Shown: positions 25,553 to 35,823, counted from the first letter of the stretch. The stretch: 64,000 bases of DNA from Flavobacteriaceae bacterium R38 (GCA_009901575.1 WXYP01000001.1:806001-870000); one strand, 5' to 3'. The notes: generated by a model from the letters alone, not told the origin. Program-made: numbers and translations.

Positions 25553-27247
25553 ATGAGCGACGATAAAAAAGTGATTTTTTCGATGTCCGGGATATCGAAA
25601 ACCTATCAAAGTACAAATAAACAAGTACTAAAAGATATTTACCTTAGTTTTTTCTATGGAGCCAAAATAGGAATATTGGGGCTTAACGGATCCGGGAAAT
25701 CTACACTTCTGAAAATTATTGCCGGAGTAGAGAAAAACTACCAGGGAGATGTTGTGTTTTCACCAGGCTACTCGGTTGGTTATTTAGAACAAGAGCCACA
25801 ATTAGATGAAGATAAAACTGTTATCGAAGTTGTAAAAGAAGGAGTAGCAGAGATTGTCGATGTTTTAGATAAATACAATAAAATCAATGATATGTTTGCG
25901 CTTCCTGAGGTTTATGAAGATGCAGACAAGATGCAAAAATTAATGGACCAGCAAGCTGAGCTTCAGGATAAGATTGATGCTACCAATGCCTGGGAATTAG
26001 ATACAAAACTGGAGATTGCAATGGATGCGCTTAGAACTCCGGAACCGGATACTCCCATAAAAGTTTTATCCGGAGGAGAACGCAGGCGTGTAGCTTTATG
26101 TAGATTATTGTTAAAGCAACCAGATATTTTACTATTAGATGAGCCAACCAACCATTTGGATGCAGAATCAGTCTTATGGTTAGAACAACATTTGCAACAA
26201 TACAGTGGTACGGTCATAGCAGTAACTCACGATAGGTACTTTTTGGATAATGTAGCGGGATGGATATTAGAACTAGACCGGGGAGAAGGAATTCCGTGGA
26301 AAGGAAATTATTCATCGTGGTTGGATCAAAAATCAAAAAGATTAGCGCAAGAAGAGAAACAAGCCAGTAAACGAAGAAAAACGTTGGAACGAGAATTGGA
26401 GTGGGTAAAAATGGCTCCTAAAGGAAGGCAAGCTAAGCAGAAGGCACGTTTGAATAATTATGATAAATTGCTTAACGAAGATCAAAAGCAATTGGATGAA
26501 AAACTTGAAATATACATTCCTAATGGCCCTCGATTGGGAACAAATGTAATTGAAGCAAATGGTGTTTCTAAAGCATTTGGTGATAAACTGTTATACGAAG
26601 ATTTAAATTTTAAACTACCTCAGGCAGGTATAGTAGGGATTATAGGTCCTAATGGAGCAGGTAAGACTACTATTTTTAAAATGATCATGGAACAGGAATC
26701 TCCAGATAAAGGTACTTTTGATGTAGGAGAGACTGTGAAAATAGCTTATGTAGACCAGAGTCATGCTAATATCGATTTAAATAAATCGATCTGGGCAAAT
26801 TTTAGTGATGAGCAGGAATTGATAATGATGGGAGGGAAGCAAGTGAATTCAAGAGCCTATCTAAGCCGATTTAATTTTTCAGGAAGCGAGCAAAATAAAA
26901 AAGTGGCAACACTGTCTGGAGGAGAACGTAATCGATTACACCTGGCAATGACTTTAAAAGAAGAAGGGAATGTATTGTTATTAGATGAACCTACTAATGA
27001 TTTGGATGTAAATACATTAAGAGCTCTGGAAGAAGGCCTGGAGAACTTTGCCGGATGTGCTGTAGTTATTTCTCATGATCGATGGTTTTTAGATCGTATA
27101 TGTACCCATATTTTAGCCTTTGAAGGCGATTCTCAAGTTTATTTCTTTGAAGGAAGTTTTTCAGATTACGAAGAGAATAAACGCAAACGATTAGGTGCAG
27201 ATGTTACTCCTAAAAGAATTAAATACAAAAAGCTAATCCGGGATTAG
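25553..27247 (+). CDS. ettA: Energy-dependent translational throttle protein EttA (ABC-F)
   Basis: EttA is an ABC-F ATPase that binds the ribosomal E site and gates the first elongation steps in response to the ATP/ADP ratio. Two ABC domains are complete: GLNGSGKSTLLK, LSGGERRRVALCRLL, ILLLDEPTNHLD; then GPNGAGKTTIFK, LSGGERNRLHLAMTL, VLLLDEPTNDLD. Between them lie the arm and the P-site tRNA-interaction motif region (EKQASKRRKTLERELEWVKMAPKGRQAKQKA, cited here by its ends at about residues 270-300). No membrane segments. The C-terminal codons form the left arm of the terminator. Confidence 0.96.
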   Translation: MSDDKKVIFSMSGISKTYQSTNKQVLKDIYLSFFYGAKIGILGLNGSGKSTLLKIIAGVEKNYQGDVVFSPGYSVGYLEQEPQLDEDKTVIEVVKEGVAEIVDVLDKYNKINDMFALPEVYEDADKMQKLMDQQAELQDKIDATNAWELDTKLEIAMDALRTPEPDTPIKVLSGGERRRVALCRLLLKQPDILLLDEPTNHLDAESVLWLEQHLQQYSGTVIAVTHDRYFLDNVAGWILELDRGEGIPWKGNYSSWLDQKSKRLAQEEKQASKRRKTLERELEWVKMAPKGRQAKQKARLNNYDKLLNEDQKQLDEKLEIYIPNGPRLGTNVIEANGVSKAFGDKLLYEDLNFKLPQAGIVGIIGPNGAGKTTIFKMIMEQESPDKGTFDVGETVKIAYVDQSHANIDLNKSIWANFSDEQELIMMGGKQVNSRAYLSRFNFSGSEQNKKVATLSGGERNRLHLAMTLKEEGNVLLLDEPTNDLDVNTLRALEEGLENFAGCAVVISHDRWFLDRICTHILAFEGDSQVYFFEGSFSDYEENKRKRLGADVTPKRIKYKKLIRD

Positions 27248-27256
27248 CTTTTTGTA
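27224..27256 (+). terminator. Intrinsic terminator embedded in the end of ettA
   Basis: TACAAAAAGCTAATCC and GGATTAGCTTTTTGTA form a near-perfect 16-bp inverted repeat. The left arm encodes the last residues of EttA (YKKLI) and the stop TAG lies in the right arm, so coding sequence and terminator overlap. Confidence 0.75.
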
Positions 27257-27481
27257 CAATCATACTCAGAATTGAACCCTTAAAATAAGGAGGCGAGGAA
27301 TTTAATTTAAAAATTCCCTATATTAGCAACATAACATACTGTAATAGTGATATGTAAGCTCCAAAATACAATGTTTGCCCCCTTTAATACGTTATGGTGT
27401 ATCCTGTATTATTTATGAACACAAAAGGTGTTTAATTTCTAATATTTAGAAATTACAATGATTTATTAATTGTGGAAAATG

Positions 27482-27489
27482 TAATTTTG
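27482..27489 (+). promoter_or_regulatory. -7 element of the first hybrid kinase
   Basis: TAATTTTG, an exact TAnnTTTG match, 31 bases before the TTG start of the hybrid kinase. The rest of the 270-base gap after ettA shows no open frame; a -33 TTG is not obvious. Confidence 0.4.
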
Positions 27490-27520
27490 ATCTTATAAAT
27501 ATGCAGTAAAATCAAAACGT

Positions 27521-29725
27521 TTGAGAACGAACTATTTTATAAGGGTTATTTTTTTTCTTTTATTTTTTTCCGGAGTAGCACAGGAAAACAATTCTTCTGT
27601 TATTGATAGTATAAAATCCTATTTATACAATGCAAGAAGCAATCAGCATAAATACGATATCAGAAAATCGATTGAATATTGCAATAAAGTAATTGAGTTA
27701 TCTCAAAAGATAAATAATGATGAGTATTTAGTTCGGGCTTACAATATGGTAGGTGCCAGTTATGAGCAAATAGCCGATTTTAAAAACGCCGAAAAGAACT
27801 ATCAAAAAGCACTTTTAAAAACAAAAAATATAGATAATGATACTTTAGTAAGCTGGGTGTATAACAATCTTGGAAATGTATATTCAGATGGCTATAAAGA
27901 AACAGATAGAGGAATATCGTATTACAATAAAGCATTATCTATTCTTAAAAAACTTAATGATACTGTTGAAGTTTTAACCCCTACCATTAATATTGCCTGG
28001 ACATACATAGACGCAGAGAAATTTGATGATGCCTTCCCTTATCTTCAGGAAGCCCGGAATTATTCTAAAAATTATGAAGTTGAAGAAATAGCGGTGAGTT
28101 TGAATTATTTGTTAGGAAGGTATTATGTTCACAAGAAAGAGTTTGATATCGCTTTAGAACATTTCGAAGCTTCCATCCTCAGCGGAGAAAAAAAAGGAAT
28201 GTTTTTGGAATTGTCTGATGTTTACCTGGAGCAATCAAAATTATTTGAGGCTTTAAATGATAATGATAAAGCTTTTATTGCTTTTAAAAAGTATGATGCA
28301 AGTAGAAAAGAAGTATTAGATAAAGAAAAAATAAAACAACTCGAAATTGCTAAAGCTAAATTTGATGTTGACGAATTTGAAAGAGATTTGGGGAAGGCAA
28401 GAAAAGAGAATGCTATCCAAACTTCAAATGCAAGAAAATCAAAAATCATTACTATAATTTCTATTGTAATAGTATTTATACTTATTATCCTTCTCATCGT
28501 TCTTTATAAAAATTACGAGACTAAGAATGAACTTAGTAATATCTTAAAGATCCAAAATGCTAATCTTGAAAAATCTAAAGCAGAAGCAGAAAAACTATCT
28601 CAGCTAAAATCACAATTTATTTCAACAGTGAGTCATGAATTAAGGACGCCATTGTACGGGGTAGTTGGTATTACTTCTCTACTGATGGAAGAGAGCGACT
28701 TGTCAAAAAAAGAGAATCAATATTTAAAATCCTTAAAATTTTCCAGTGATTATCTTCTTAACTTAATTAACGATGTATTGCAATTAAGCAAAATAGATTC
28801 GAATAAATTAAAATTAGAAAAGACAGATTTTAGTGTTCAGGCGTTATTAGATAATGTGATGAGTTCGTTTGAATATTTATTGGATCAAAAAAATAATAAA
28901 CTCAACCTGGAGATTGATAAAGAACTTCCTTGTACATTAAAAGGAGATACAATAAGGCTTCAGCAAATATTAGTAAATCTGGTAGGAAATGCTACAAAAT
29001 TTACTAACGACGGCGAAATATGGTTGAGGTTAAGGCTTTTAAAAATAGCTGATAATATTGCGACTGTTAACTTTGAAATCGAAGATAACGGAATAGGAAT
29101 CCCTAAAGAAAAACAAAAAGAAATTTTTGATAACTTCTTGCAGATTGAAAGAAAGGATGCCGATTTTCAGGGAACCGGATTAGGACTATCTATTGTAAAA
29201 CGATTGGTAACGCTTTTTGGAGGAGAAGTTAATTTAAAGAGTGAACCGGGAATAGGATCTATATTTAGTTTTACGTTAGATCTTCAAATAGGAAAACCCT
29301 TAAGTGAAGATGAGATATGCCAGGAAGTATATGAAAATGTGCATTTAAATAATAAGATTCTTATTGTAGATGATAATAAAATCAACCAGGTAGTAACGCA
29401 AAACATTTTAAAGAAAGAAAAATTTAAAACTGTTGTTGTAGATAATGGGTTATCTGCAGTAGAAAAAATTAAACAAGATCATTTTGATTTGGTATTAATG
29501 GATTTAAATATGCCGGTAATGAATGGGTTTGAAGCCACTCAAAAGATACGGGAATTCAATGAATCTGTACCAATAATAGCTTTAACAGCTGTGGCGATCG
29601 ATGAGATTAAAGATCAGGTTTATAAGGCCGGATTAAATGATATTATCAATAAACCATATGATAATCAGGACTTTTTTCAAATCATTTTACGTAACCTGGC
29701 TAAAAATGAGGTTAGCGAAAGTTAA
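27521..29725 (+). CDS. TPR-containing hybrid sensor histidine kinase/response regulator
   Basis: A 734-residue hybrid kinase: signal peptide (FFSGVAQ), periplasmic TPR region (~30-290), a membrane helix (~307-330), HisKA domain with FISTVSHELRTPLYGVVG (H372), HATPase_c (N-box LVNLVGNATKFT, GTGLGLSIVKRL) and a C-terminal receiver (LIVDDNKINQ; D661 in LVLMDLNMP). It has no DNA-binding output domain, unlike the Bacteroides hybrid two-component regulators, so a phosphotransfer or protein-protein output is expected. Start is TTG at 27521. The downstream gene is a close paralogue. Signal unknown. Confidence 0.92.
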   Translation: MRTNYFIRVIFFLLFFSGVAQENNSSVIDSIKSYLYNARSNQHKYDIRKSIEYCNKVIELSQKINNDEYLVRAYNMVGASYEQIADFKNAEKNYQKALLKTKNIDNDTLVSWVYNNLGNVYSDGYKETDRGISYYNKALSILKKLNDTVEVLTPTINIAWTYIDAEKFDDAFPYLQEARNYSKNYEVEEIAVSLNYLLGRYYVHKKEFDIALEHFEASILSGEKKGMFLELSDVYLEQSKLFEALNDNDKAFIAFKKYDASRKEVLDKEKIKQLEIAKAKFDVDEFERDLGKARKENAIQTSNARKSKIITIISIVIVFILIILLIVLYKNYETKNELSNILKIQNANLEKSKAEAEKLSQLKSQFISTVSHELRTPLYGVVGITSLLMEESDLSKKENQYLKSLKFSSDYLLNLINDVLQLSKIDSNKLKLEKTDFSVQALLDNVMSSFEYLLDQKNNKLNLEIDKELPCTLKGDTIRLQQILVNLVGNATKFTNDGEIWLRLRLLKIADNIATVNFEIEDNGIGIPKEKQKEIFDNFLQIERKDADFQGTGLGLSIVKRLVTLFGGEVNLKSEPGIGSIFSFTLDLQIGKPLSEDEICQEVYENVHLNNKILIVDDNKINQVVTQNILKKEKFKTVVVDNGLSAVEKIKQDHFDLVLMDLNMPVMNGFEATQKIREFNESVPIIALTAVAIDEIKDQVYKAGLNDIINKPYDNQDFFQIILRNLAKNEVSES

Positions 29726-29903
29726 CTTCATATTAAGACTATTTTAGCTTTATTGTCTATTATCATTTTGACAAAAAATAACGATTATCAAAAAAGATTT
29801 TTTACGTTACTTCCAAGAAATTAATCACTTTATCGTCTAATTGCCAAAAAAGTTTTTTGCTTCCATTTAAATCCTTAAAATTGTTTGGTTATTGTGAAAA
29901 AAA

Positions 29904-32174
29904 TTGGAAAGACTTTTAATTTCGATATTTATATTTTTATGCTGTTCCCCTGCAATTAGTCAGGGCGGAAATGCTCGTTTACAGGACAGTATGCGAAATA
30001 CTTTTTTACTGGCGGAGAGTCTTCAGGCCAGGTATAAATTGGTGGAATCTACTGAAAAAGGATTTGAAGTTGTCCGTTTTGCGAAAGCAGCAAGAGACGA
30101 TTATTATCAAAGTATCGCCTATAATCTTATCGGTATAAATTATGAAACCATACTCGATTTTGAAAAAGCAGAAACAAGTTATAAAGAAGCATTAGTATAT
30201 GCTTTAAAACTAAAAAATGACACCCTGATTGGTCGTACCTATAATAATCTTGGTAACATATATTATATGGCGTATGATGATATGGAGAAAAGTAATGAGT
30301 ATTACTTAAAATCTATTACACTTGCCAATCAAAATAATGATGTGACTGAGATTATCACGCCTACTTTGAATCTTGGATGGAATTATCTGGATGTAGAACA
30401 ACCTGATAAAGCCATAAATCATTTAGAGAAAGCAAAAAATTATATCGAACAGATTGAAGAGCTTAATACTAATCTTTATATCCATTATTTATACGGGATA
30501 TATTACACTCAAAGTAAGCAATATGGACAGGCGATGGAAAGTTTTAAAAAGGCAATTCAGATTGGGGAAAAATTTGATAGCTATTTAGAACTTTCAGATG
30601 TGTATTTGGCACAATCTAAGCTATTTTCTATTCTAGGGGAAAAAGTAAATCAGAATGCTTCAATCGAGAAATATTATGAATTTCGTTCCAAGATTTCAGA
30701 TGTAGAAAACCTGAAACAACTGGCAATTGTAGAATCAAAAAATATACATAATAACAATATACCTAAAAGTGATCCTCCTGTATTTAAAGATACAACACCT
30801 TCTGAAACTCCATCAAATGTTATAGAAGAACCACAAGGTTTTTTTAGTAAATATAGCGATTGGCTGATTTATGGATTTATTGCACTGTTTTTTGGTTCTA
30901 TTTTATATGTTATTATTTACAGGAATAATCAATCTAAAAAGAAGTTGACAGAAATGCTCGAAACCCGGAATGAGCATTTAGAAGAAGCTAAAGAAGAAGC
31001 TGAAAAATTATCTCGATTAAAATCACAGTTTATTTCTACAGTTAGTCACGAACTCAGAACACCGTTGTATGGAGTGGTAGGCCTGACTTCATTATTATTA
31101 GACGAGAATACATTATCTAAACAAGAAAATCAATACTTAAAATCACTTAAATTTTCAGGAGATTATCTTTTAAATTTAATTAATGACATTCTAAACTTGA
31201 GTAAAATAGAATCCAATAAGCTCATTTTAGATAAACGTCCGTTTAATATCAGAGACCTTGTTGAAGATGTTATTAATTCATTTAAATTTCAGCTAGACCA
31301 GAAAAATAATAAGATACAGCTTCACATCGATAAAAAGATTCCGCCATTTTTAAAAGGAGATGAAGTTCCATTATCGCAAATACTTATTAATCTTGTTGGG
31401 AATGCGGTAAAGTTCACTTCCTATGGTAACATTTGGATATTTCTTAAACTGGTAAGTATTACTCAGGATACGGTTAACATTAATTTTATTATTAAAGATG
31501 ACGGACCGGGAATTCCAAAAGAGAAGCACGATGAAATTTTTGAGAACTTTTCTCAACTAGACAGAGAGAATGATGAATATATGGGAACCGGATTAGGGTT
31601 ATCCATAGTTAAAAAATTAATCGATTTATTAAATGGAGAGATTAAATTGATTAGTGATGAAGGAGAAGGTGCTACGTTCAACTTTACTTTAAAATTTGAT
31701 GTAGTTAAAGAAAGTAATGCTACCATAGAAAAGAAACGTACAGAAACAGTCAACCTTTCTGAGAATGTTTTTGGTAAAGGATATAGGGTACTAATTGTTG
31801 AAGATAATAAGATCAATCAAATAGTTACTAAAAATATTTTACTGCGAGAAAATTTTGAATGTGAAGTTGTAGATAACGGAATGTCTGCAATAGAATATGT
31901 CAAAAATGGAAACTTCGATTTAGTATTAATGGATCTTAATATGCCATTAATGAATGGAATAGAAGCTTCAGAAAAGATTAGAGAATTTGATGATAACATA
32001 CCAATAGTAGCCTTAACTGCAGTAGAGATAGAAGATGTAAAAAATGATATTGATGAAGCAGGAATAAATGATATTATAAATAAACCTTTTGATAAAAATG
32101 AATTTTATAAGGTTATCATAAGGAATATTAATAATAACCAAAGAAAGGTATTTAATAAAAGTAGCAGCAATTAA
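29904..32174 (+). CDS. TPR-containing hybrid sensor histidine kinase/response regulator (paralogue)
   Basis: A 756-residue protein of the same architecture as its upstream neighbour: signal peptide (IFLCCSPAIS), TPR region, a Pro/Ser-rich linker, membrane helix (IYGFIALFFGSILYVIIY), HisKA with FISTVSHELRTPLYGVVG (H382), HATPase_c and receiver with LVLMDLNMP (D677). The kinase and receiver parts are far more alike than the sensory TPR parts, which suggests duplication followed by divergence in sensing. The start is TTG at 29904: the GTG at 29894 is in another frame and the in-frame upstream TTG is followed at once by a stop. Confidence 0.92.
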   Translation: MERLLISIFIFLCCSPAISQGGNARLQDSMRNTFLLAESLQARYKLVESTEKGFEVVRFAKAARDDYYQSIAYNLIGINYETILDFEKAETSYKEALVYALKLKNDTLIGRTYNNLGNIYYMAYDDMEKSNEYYLKSITLANQNNDVTEIITPTLNLGWNYLDVEQPDKAINHLEKAKNYIEQIEELNTNLYIHYLYGIYYTQSKQYGQAMESFKKAIQIGEKFDSYLELSDVYLAQSKLFSILGEKVNQNASIEKYYEFRSKISDVENLKQLAIVESKNIHNNNIPKSDPPVFKDTTPSETPSNVIEEPQGFFSKYSDWLIYGFIALFFGSILYVIIYRNNQSKKKLTEMLETRNEHLEEAKEEAEKLSRLKSQFISTVSHELRTPLYGVVGLTSLLLDENTLSKQENQYLKSLKFSGDYLLNLINDILNLSKIESNKLILDKRPFNIRDLVEDVINSFKFQLDQKNNKIQLHIDKKIPPFLKGDEVPLSQILINLVGNAVKFTSYGNIWIFLKLVSITQDTVNINFIIKDDGPGIPKEKHDEIFENFSQLDRENDEYMGTGLGLSIVKKLIDLLNGEIKLISDEGEGATFNFTLKFDVVKESNATIEKKRTETVNLSENVFGKGYRVLIVEDNKINQIVTKNILLRENFECEVVDNGMSAIEYVKNGNFDLVLMDLNMPLMNGIEASEKIREFDDNIPIVALTAVEIEDVKNDIDEAGINDIINKPFDKNEFYKVIIRNINNNQRKVFNKSSSN

Positions 32175-33122
32175 TTAAAGCTTCAGTTTCATTTTAATGT
32201 TACTTCTTAGATAAGGAACCTCTTCTTCCTGTTTAATTTCTCTAAATCCGTATTTCTTATAGATGTGAATAGCATTCTCTAATTTAGTATTAGAATAAAG
32301 AAGAAGGTGATCCCATTTTTGTTTTTTAGCAAATTCAATACAAAACTCCATTAATTTTTGCCCGATTTTTCTTCCCTGGAATTCAGGATCAACAGCCATT
32401 TTGCCTAATTCATAACTGGTATCTGATACTTTAATTAGAGAGAAAGTACCAGCAATTTTTTCATCTATTCTTGCAAAGAAAATGAACCCACCTTTATTTA
32501 TAATAGTTTCTTCACATGCATTTAATAATTCACTGTCATGAGGCTCTACAACAAAATATTTTTCTAACCAGGCAATATTCAAATCCTTGAAATCTTTTGC
32601 ATATTTAGACTCAAACGGGATGATTTCTGTTTTTTGAGACATAATTTTTTGGTATTTATTTATGATGCGATCACTAATTTTTTCTTTTTTTAACTGAATT
32701 TCAAAATGCTGTAAATGTACTATCAAGCTTTCTGTTTTTTTATAAGTAAGAGGTTTTACTTCATCTTCAATTACTTTCCATAAAACTTTTAATTCAGGGA
32801 GAATTTTTTTACCATGAGCACTTAAACTTATCAACTTTACACGTCCGTCATGCTTATCATTATTGAAATCAATTAACCCTTTTTTCTTTAATTTTTGCAA
32901 TGCCTGTGTTACTGCTGGTTGTGATACACATAAGGCTTCACATATTTGAGTAGTAGTAGCAACCTTTTTATCAATTAACATTTTGAAAACAGGGAAGAGG
33001 TATGGGTCAAAGTCTATTTTAGCATAATCATATACCAACTGTACCTCTCTCATTAAAATATCACTAAGCCTTGCTAGTCTTGAACCTAGTCCCAGTTCTT
33101 TATATAAATTGAATGCATCCAT
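32175..33122 (-). CDS. MarR-family regulator fused to a GNAT acetyltransferase
   Basis: A 315-residue two-domain protein. Residues ~30-150 form a MarR winged helix (TTQICEALCVSQPAVTQALQKLKKKGLI, DGRVKLISLSAHG wing), and residues ~165-315 a GNAT acetyltransferase with the acetyl-CoA loop EFQGRKIGQKLMEF and a final strand pair (YSNTKLENAIHIYKKYGF). Such bifunctional proteins are common in Bacteroidota and may acetylate a small molecule while regulating transcription; the substrate and targets are unknown. It is convergent with the hybrid kinase, with the stops adjacent. Confidence 0.9.
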   Translation of the reverse strand: MDAFNLYKELGLGSRLARLSDILMREVQLVYDYAKIDFDPYLFPVFKMLIDKKVATTTQICEALCVSQPAVTQALQKLKKKGLIDFNNDKHDGRVKLISLSAHGKKILPELKVLWKVIEDEVKPLTYKKTESLIVHLQHFEIQLKKEKISDRIINKYQKIMSQKTEIIPFESKYAKDFKDLNIAWLEKYFVVEPHDSELLNACEETIINKGGFIFFARIDEKIAGTFSLIKVSDTSYELGKMAVDPEFQGRKIGQKLMEFCIEFAKKQKWDHLLLYSNTKLENAIHIYKKYGFREIKQEEEVPYLRSNIKMKLKL

Positions 33123-33422
33123 ATTAGTGAATATATAAGTGCTTATGTAAATATAAAAATAATTAATTAAATACTGACGATTGTATAAAACGTAAGATAA
33201 AATATAAAGCTAACTTGAGTAAATTTAAGCTATTTAGTTTCGTCTAAAATGTGTTAATTTCTTTGTGAGTATAAGTTATCAAGAGGTGTTATACTAAATC
33301 ATATAAATTGTAATTTTGAAAAAATAAACATAGAATAAATCTAAAAGTTAAACTTAACTCGTATATAAAAAACAAGCGCGAAAAAAATCATTTAAAAAGC
33401 GCAAACATTAAATTGAAACATT
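33123..33422. other. Divergent intergenic region (MarR-GNAT / coiled-coil protein)
   Basis: About 300 AT-rich bases between two divergent genes. The only element seen is a TAATTTTG at 33311-33318. A short imperfect pair, GCGCG at 33376-33380 and GCGC at 33400-33403, lies in the leader of the plus-strand gene. No open frame or strong hairpin was found. Confidence 0.5.
33311..33318 (+). promoter_or_regulatory. -7 element of the coiled-coil membrane protein
   Basis: TAATTTTG, an exact TAnnTTTG match, leaving a leader of about 100 nt before the ATG at 33423. Confidence 0.4.
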
Positions 33423-34310
33423 ATGACTGAATCTAAAAACAACAACGGATTAAAGGTAATAGCAATATTACTTGGAGTGGTTTTAGCTGGTACTTTATTT
33501 TATACTGCAAGCCTTTATAATGATAAAAAAGAGACTACCACTAAATTAACAAACGAGAAAAATTTAGTAGTAGAAGATCTTAATAATCTTAAATCTGATT
33601 ATGACAGAGCTATCGAAGAAAGCGAAACTACCAACCAGGAACTTGTTGAAGCAAGAAACAGAATAGCTCAATATATCGATTCTGTAAAAACTATGAAAGC
33701 TGATATTTCTGCATTGTACAGATATAGAAGACAAGTGAGAACTTTAGAGAAAGAAAGAGAATTTCTTTTAGCTCAAAACGATTCTCTACGTAAGTCTAAT
33801 ACTTTATTGGCTATGGAAAGAGATAGCACATTTGTTGCTTTAGAAAAACAAACAATTTTCTCTGATTCTTTAGTAACTCAGAATACTCAGTTAGCAAAAG
33901 TAGTTGAGATTGGATCAGCTTTAAACTTGGCTAGTTTTACAATAGATGCTGTAAAAGAAAGATCTAGTGGAAAATTAGTTTCAACTACCAGAGCGAGTAG
34001 AGCAGATAAGCTAAAAATTTGTTATACAGTTGCAAGTAACAGTATCGCAACTTCAGGAGACAGACAATTTTATATCCAGGTAACAGATCCTGCTGGAAAT
34101 ATTTTAGGAGAAAACGGTAGTGCTTCAACAGAAGAAGGGGCTAGTGTAACTTACAGTAAGATCTCGAATTTCTTTTATGAAAACAGCATATTAGATGTGT
34201 GTGATTTTGTAAGTAAATCCGGAGACAATTTTGCAAAAGGAAACTATGAGGTGAAAGTATTTGATTCTGGTTTAAGAGAATTAAGTACATCTAAATTTAC
34301 ACTTAGATAG
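33423..34310 (+). CDS. Membrane-anchored coiled-coil protein of unknown function
   Basis: A 295-residue protein: a short cytoplasmic tail, one membrane helix (residues ~9-28, GLKVIAILLGVVLAGTLFYT), a long coiled coil (~38-150) and a C-terminal beta-rich domain (LKICYTVASNSIA ... REFYIQVTD-like strands, ending LSTSKFTLR) exposed to the periplasm. Related Flavobacteriia proteins are often called 'chromosome partitioning protein ParA', which the sequence does not support because there is no Walker ATPase motif. I cannot assign a role. A strong terminator follows. Confidence 0.75.
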   Translation: MTESKNNNGLKVIAILLGVVLAGTLFYTASLYNDKKETTTKLTNEKNLVVEDLNNLKSDYDRAIEESETTNQELVEARNRIAQYIDSVKTMKADISALYRYRRQVRTLEKEREFLLAQNDSLRKSNTLLAMERDSTFVALEKQTIFSDSLVTQNTQLAKVVEIGSALNLASFTIDAVKERSSGKLVSTTRASRADKLKICYTVASNSIATSGDRQFYIQVTDPAGNILGENGSASTEEGASVTYSKISNFFYENSILDVCDFVSKSGDNFAKGNYEVKVFDSGLRELSTSKFTLR

Positions 34311-34336
34311 TAGAATTAATAACACTTTATTAAATT

Positions 34337-34367
34337 AAAAACGCCCTGTTAAACAGGGCGTTTTTTT
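34337..34367. terminator. Bidirectional intrinsic terminator
   Basis: AAAAACGCCCTGTT / AACAGGGCGTTTTT is a perfect 14-bp inverted repeat with T7 on the right and A-run on the left, between the coiled-coil gene and convergent fumC. Confidence 0.85.
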
Positions 34368-34400
34368 GTAATCGATTTATTTGATTATTGATTACTTAAT

Positions 34401-35798
34401 TTATTTTAAAGACCCTACCATATCTTTAGGCTGTACCCAGGCATCGTACTCTTCAGCGGTAACATAACCTAAATTTATAGCTTCTTCTTTTAATGTAGTT
34501 CCGTTTTTGTGAGCTGTATTCGCTATTTCTGCTGCCTTGTAATAACCAATCTTTGTATTTAAAGCAGTAACTAACATTAAAGAATTATTAAGTAACTCTT
34601 CAATGCGAGTATGATTAGGCTCTATTCCTACAGCACAATGATCATTAAAAGAAACACAAGCATCTCCAATCAGTTGTGCAGATTGAAGTAAGTTAGCAGC
34701 CATTACAGGTTTAAAAACATTTAATTCATAATGTCCTTGAGTACCTCCAACGGTAACGGCCACATCGTTTCCTATGACCTGAGCACAAACCATAGTTAAT
34801 GCTTCTGCCTGAGTCGGATTTACTTTCCCTGGCATAATAGAACTACCTGGTTCATTTGCCGGTATAATAATTTCACCAATTCCACTTCTGGGACCAGAAG
34901 CCATTAAGCGAATATCATTAGCTATTTTATTTAAAGAAACAGCCAATTGCTTTAATGCAGCATGAGATTCTACAAGTGCATCATGGGCAGCTAAGGCTTC
35001 GAATTTATTTTCGGCTGTTACAAAAGGAAGTCCTGAAAACTCTGCTATAAATTCTGCAACACGTTTTGCATATCCTTTTGGAGTATTAAGACCAGTACCT
35101 ACTGCAGTACCTCCTAATGCTAATTCAGATAGATGATCTAAAGAATTATTTAATGCTTTTAATCCGTGATCCAATTGAGAAACATATCCCGAAAATTCCT
35201 GCCCCAAAGTTAAAGGAGTAGCATCCATTAAATGGGTTCTACCAATTTTTACAACGTCTTTAAAATCTTCTGATTTTTGATTTAACGTATCTCTAAGCTT
35301 AGTGATTCCGGGGATAGTCACTTCTACAATTTTCTTATAAGCAGCAATATGCATTCCGGTAGGGAATGTATCGTTAGAAGATTGAGATTTGTTCACATCG
35401 TCATTTGGCTGGATTGTTTTTTCGCCTTCCCCTATCACTTTCCCTGCCAACTGGTGAGCTCTGTTAGCAATAACCTCATTAACGTTCATGTTACTTTGTG
35501 TACCCGAACCTGTTTGCCATATCACTAAAGGGAATTCAGTATCGTGTTTCCCTTCAAGTATTTCGTCACAAACCTGTGCTATTAAATCACGTTTTTCAGC
35601 AGATAAAACGCCTGCTTCACAATTGGTATAAGCAGCAGCTTTTTTTAAGTAAGCAAAGCCATAAATAATCTCCAATGGCATTGAAGCCGCAGTTCCTATT
35701 TTAAAATTATTCCGGGAGCGTTCTGTTTGAGCTCCCCATAATTTATCAGCGGGAACTTTTACCTCTCCCATGGTATCTTTTTCTATCCTATATTCCAT
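34401..35798 (-). CDS. fumC: Class II fumarate hydratase
   Basis: FumC hydrates fumarate to malate in the citric-acid cycle without an iron-sulfur cluster. The 465 residues include the superfamily signature [15 protein letters not shown] with the catalytic Ser, [39 protein letters not shown] and [14 protein letters not shown]. The N-terminus [26 protein letters not shown] fixes the start. It is monocistronic, with its own -7 element upstream. Confidence 0.97.
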   Translation of the reverse strand: MEYRIEKDTMGEVKVPADKLWGAQTERSRNNFKIGTAASMPLEIIYGFAYLKKAAAYTNCEAGVLSAEKRDLIAQVCDEILEGKHDTEFPLVIWQTGSGTQSNMNVNEVIANRAHQLAGKVIGEGEKTIQPNDDVNKSQSSNDTFPTGMHIAAYKKIVEVTIPGITKLRDTLNQKSEDFKDVVKIGRTHLMDATPLTLGQEFSGYVSQLDHGLKALNNSLDHLSELALGGTAVGTGLNTPKGYAKRVAEFIAEFSGLPFVTAENKFEALAAHDALVESHAALKQLAVSLNKIANDIRLMASGPRSGIGEIIIPANEPGSSIMPGKVNPTQAEALTMVCAQVIGNDVAVTVGGTQGHYELNVFKPVMAANLLQSAQLIGDACVSFNDHCAVGIEPNHTRIEELLNNSLMLVTALNTKIGYYKAAEIANTAHKNGTTLKEEAINLGYVTAEEYDAWVQPKDMVGSLK

Positions 35799-35823
35799 TA
35801 TTTTCGTTGATTTTTTTGCGTTA

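Noticed and set aside
33423-34310. Chromosome partitioning protein ParA
   Set aside because: This name is often copied to the family, but no Walker A or B motif exists; the protein is a membrane-anchored coiled coil.
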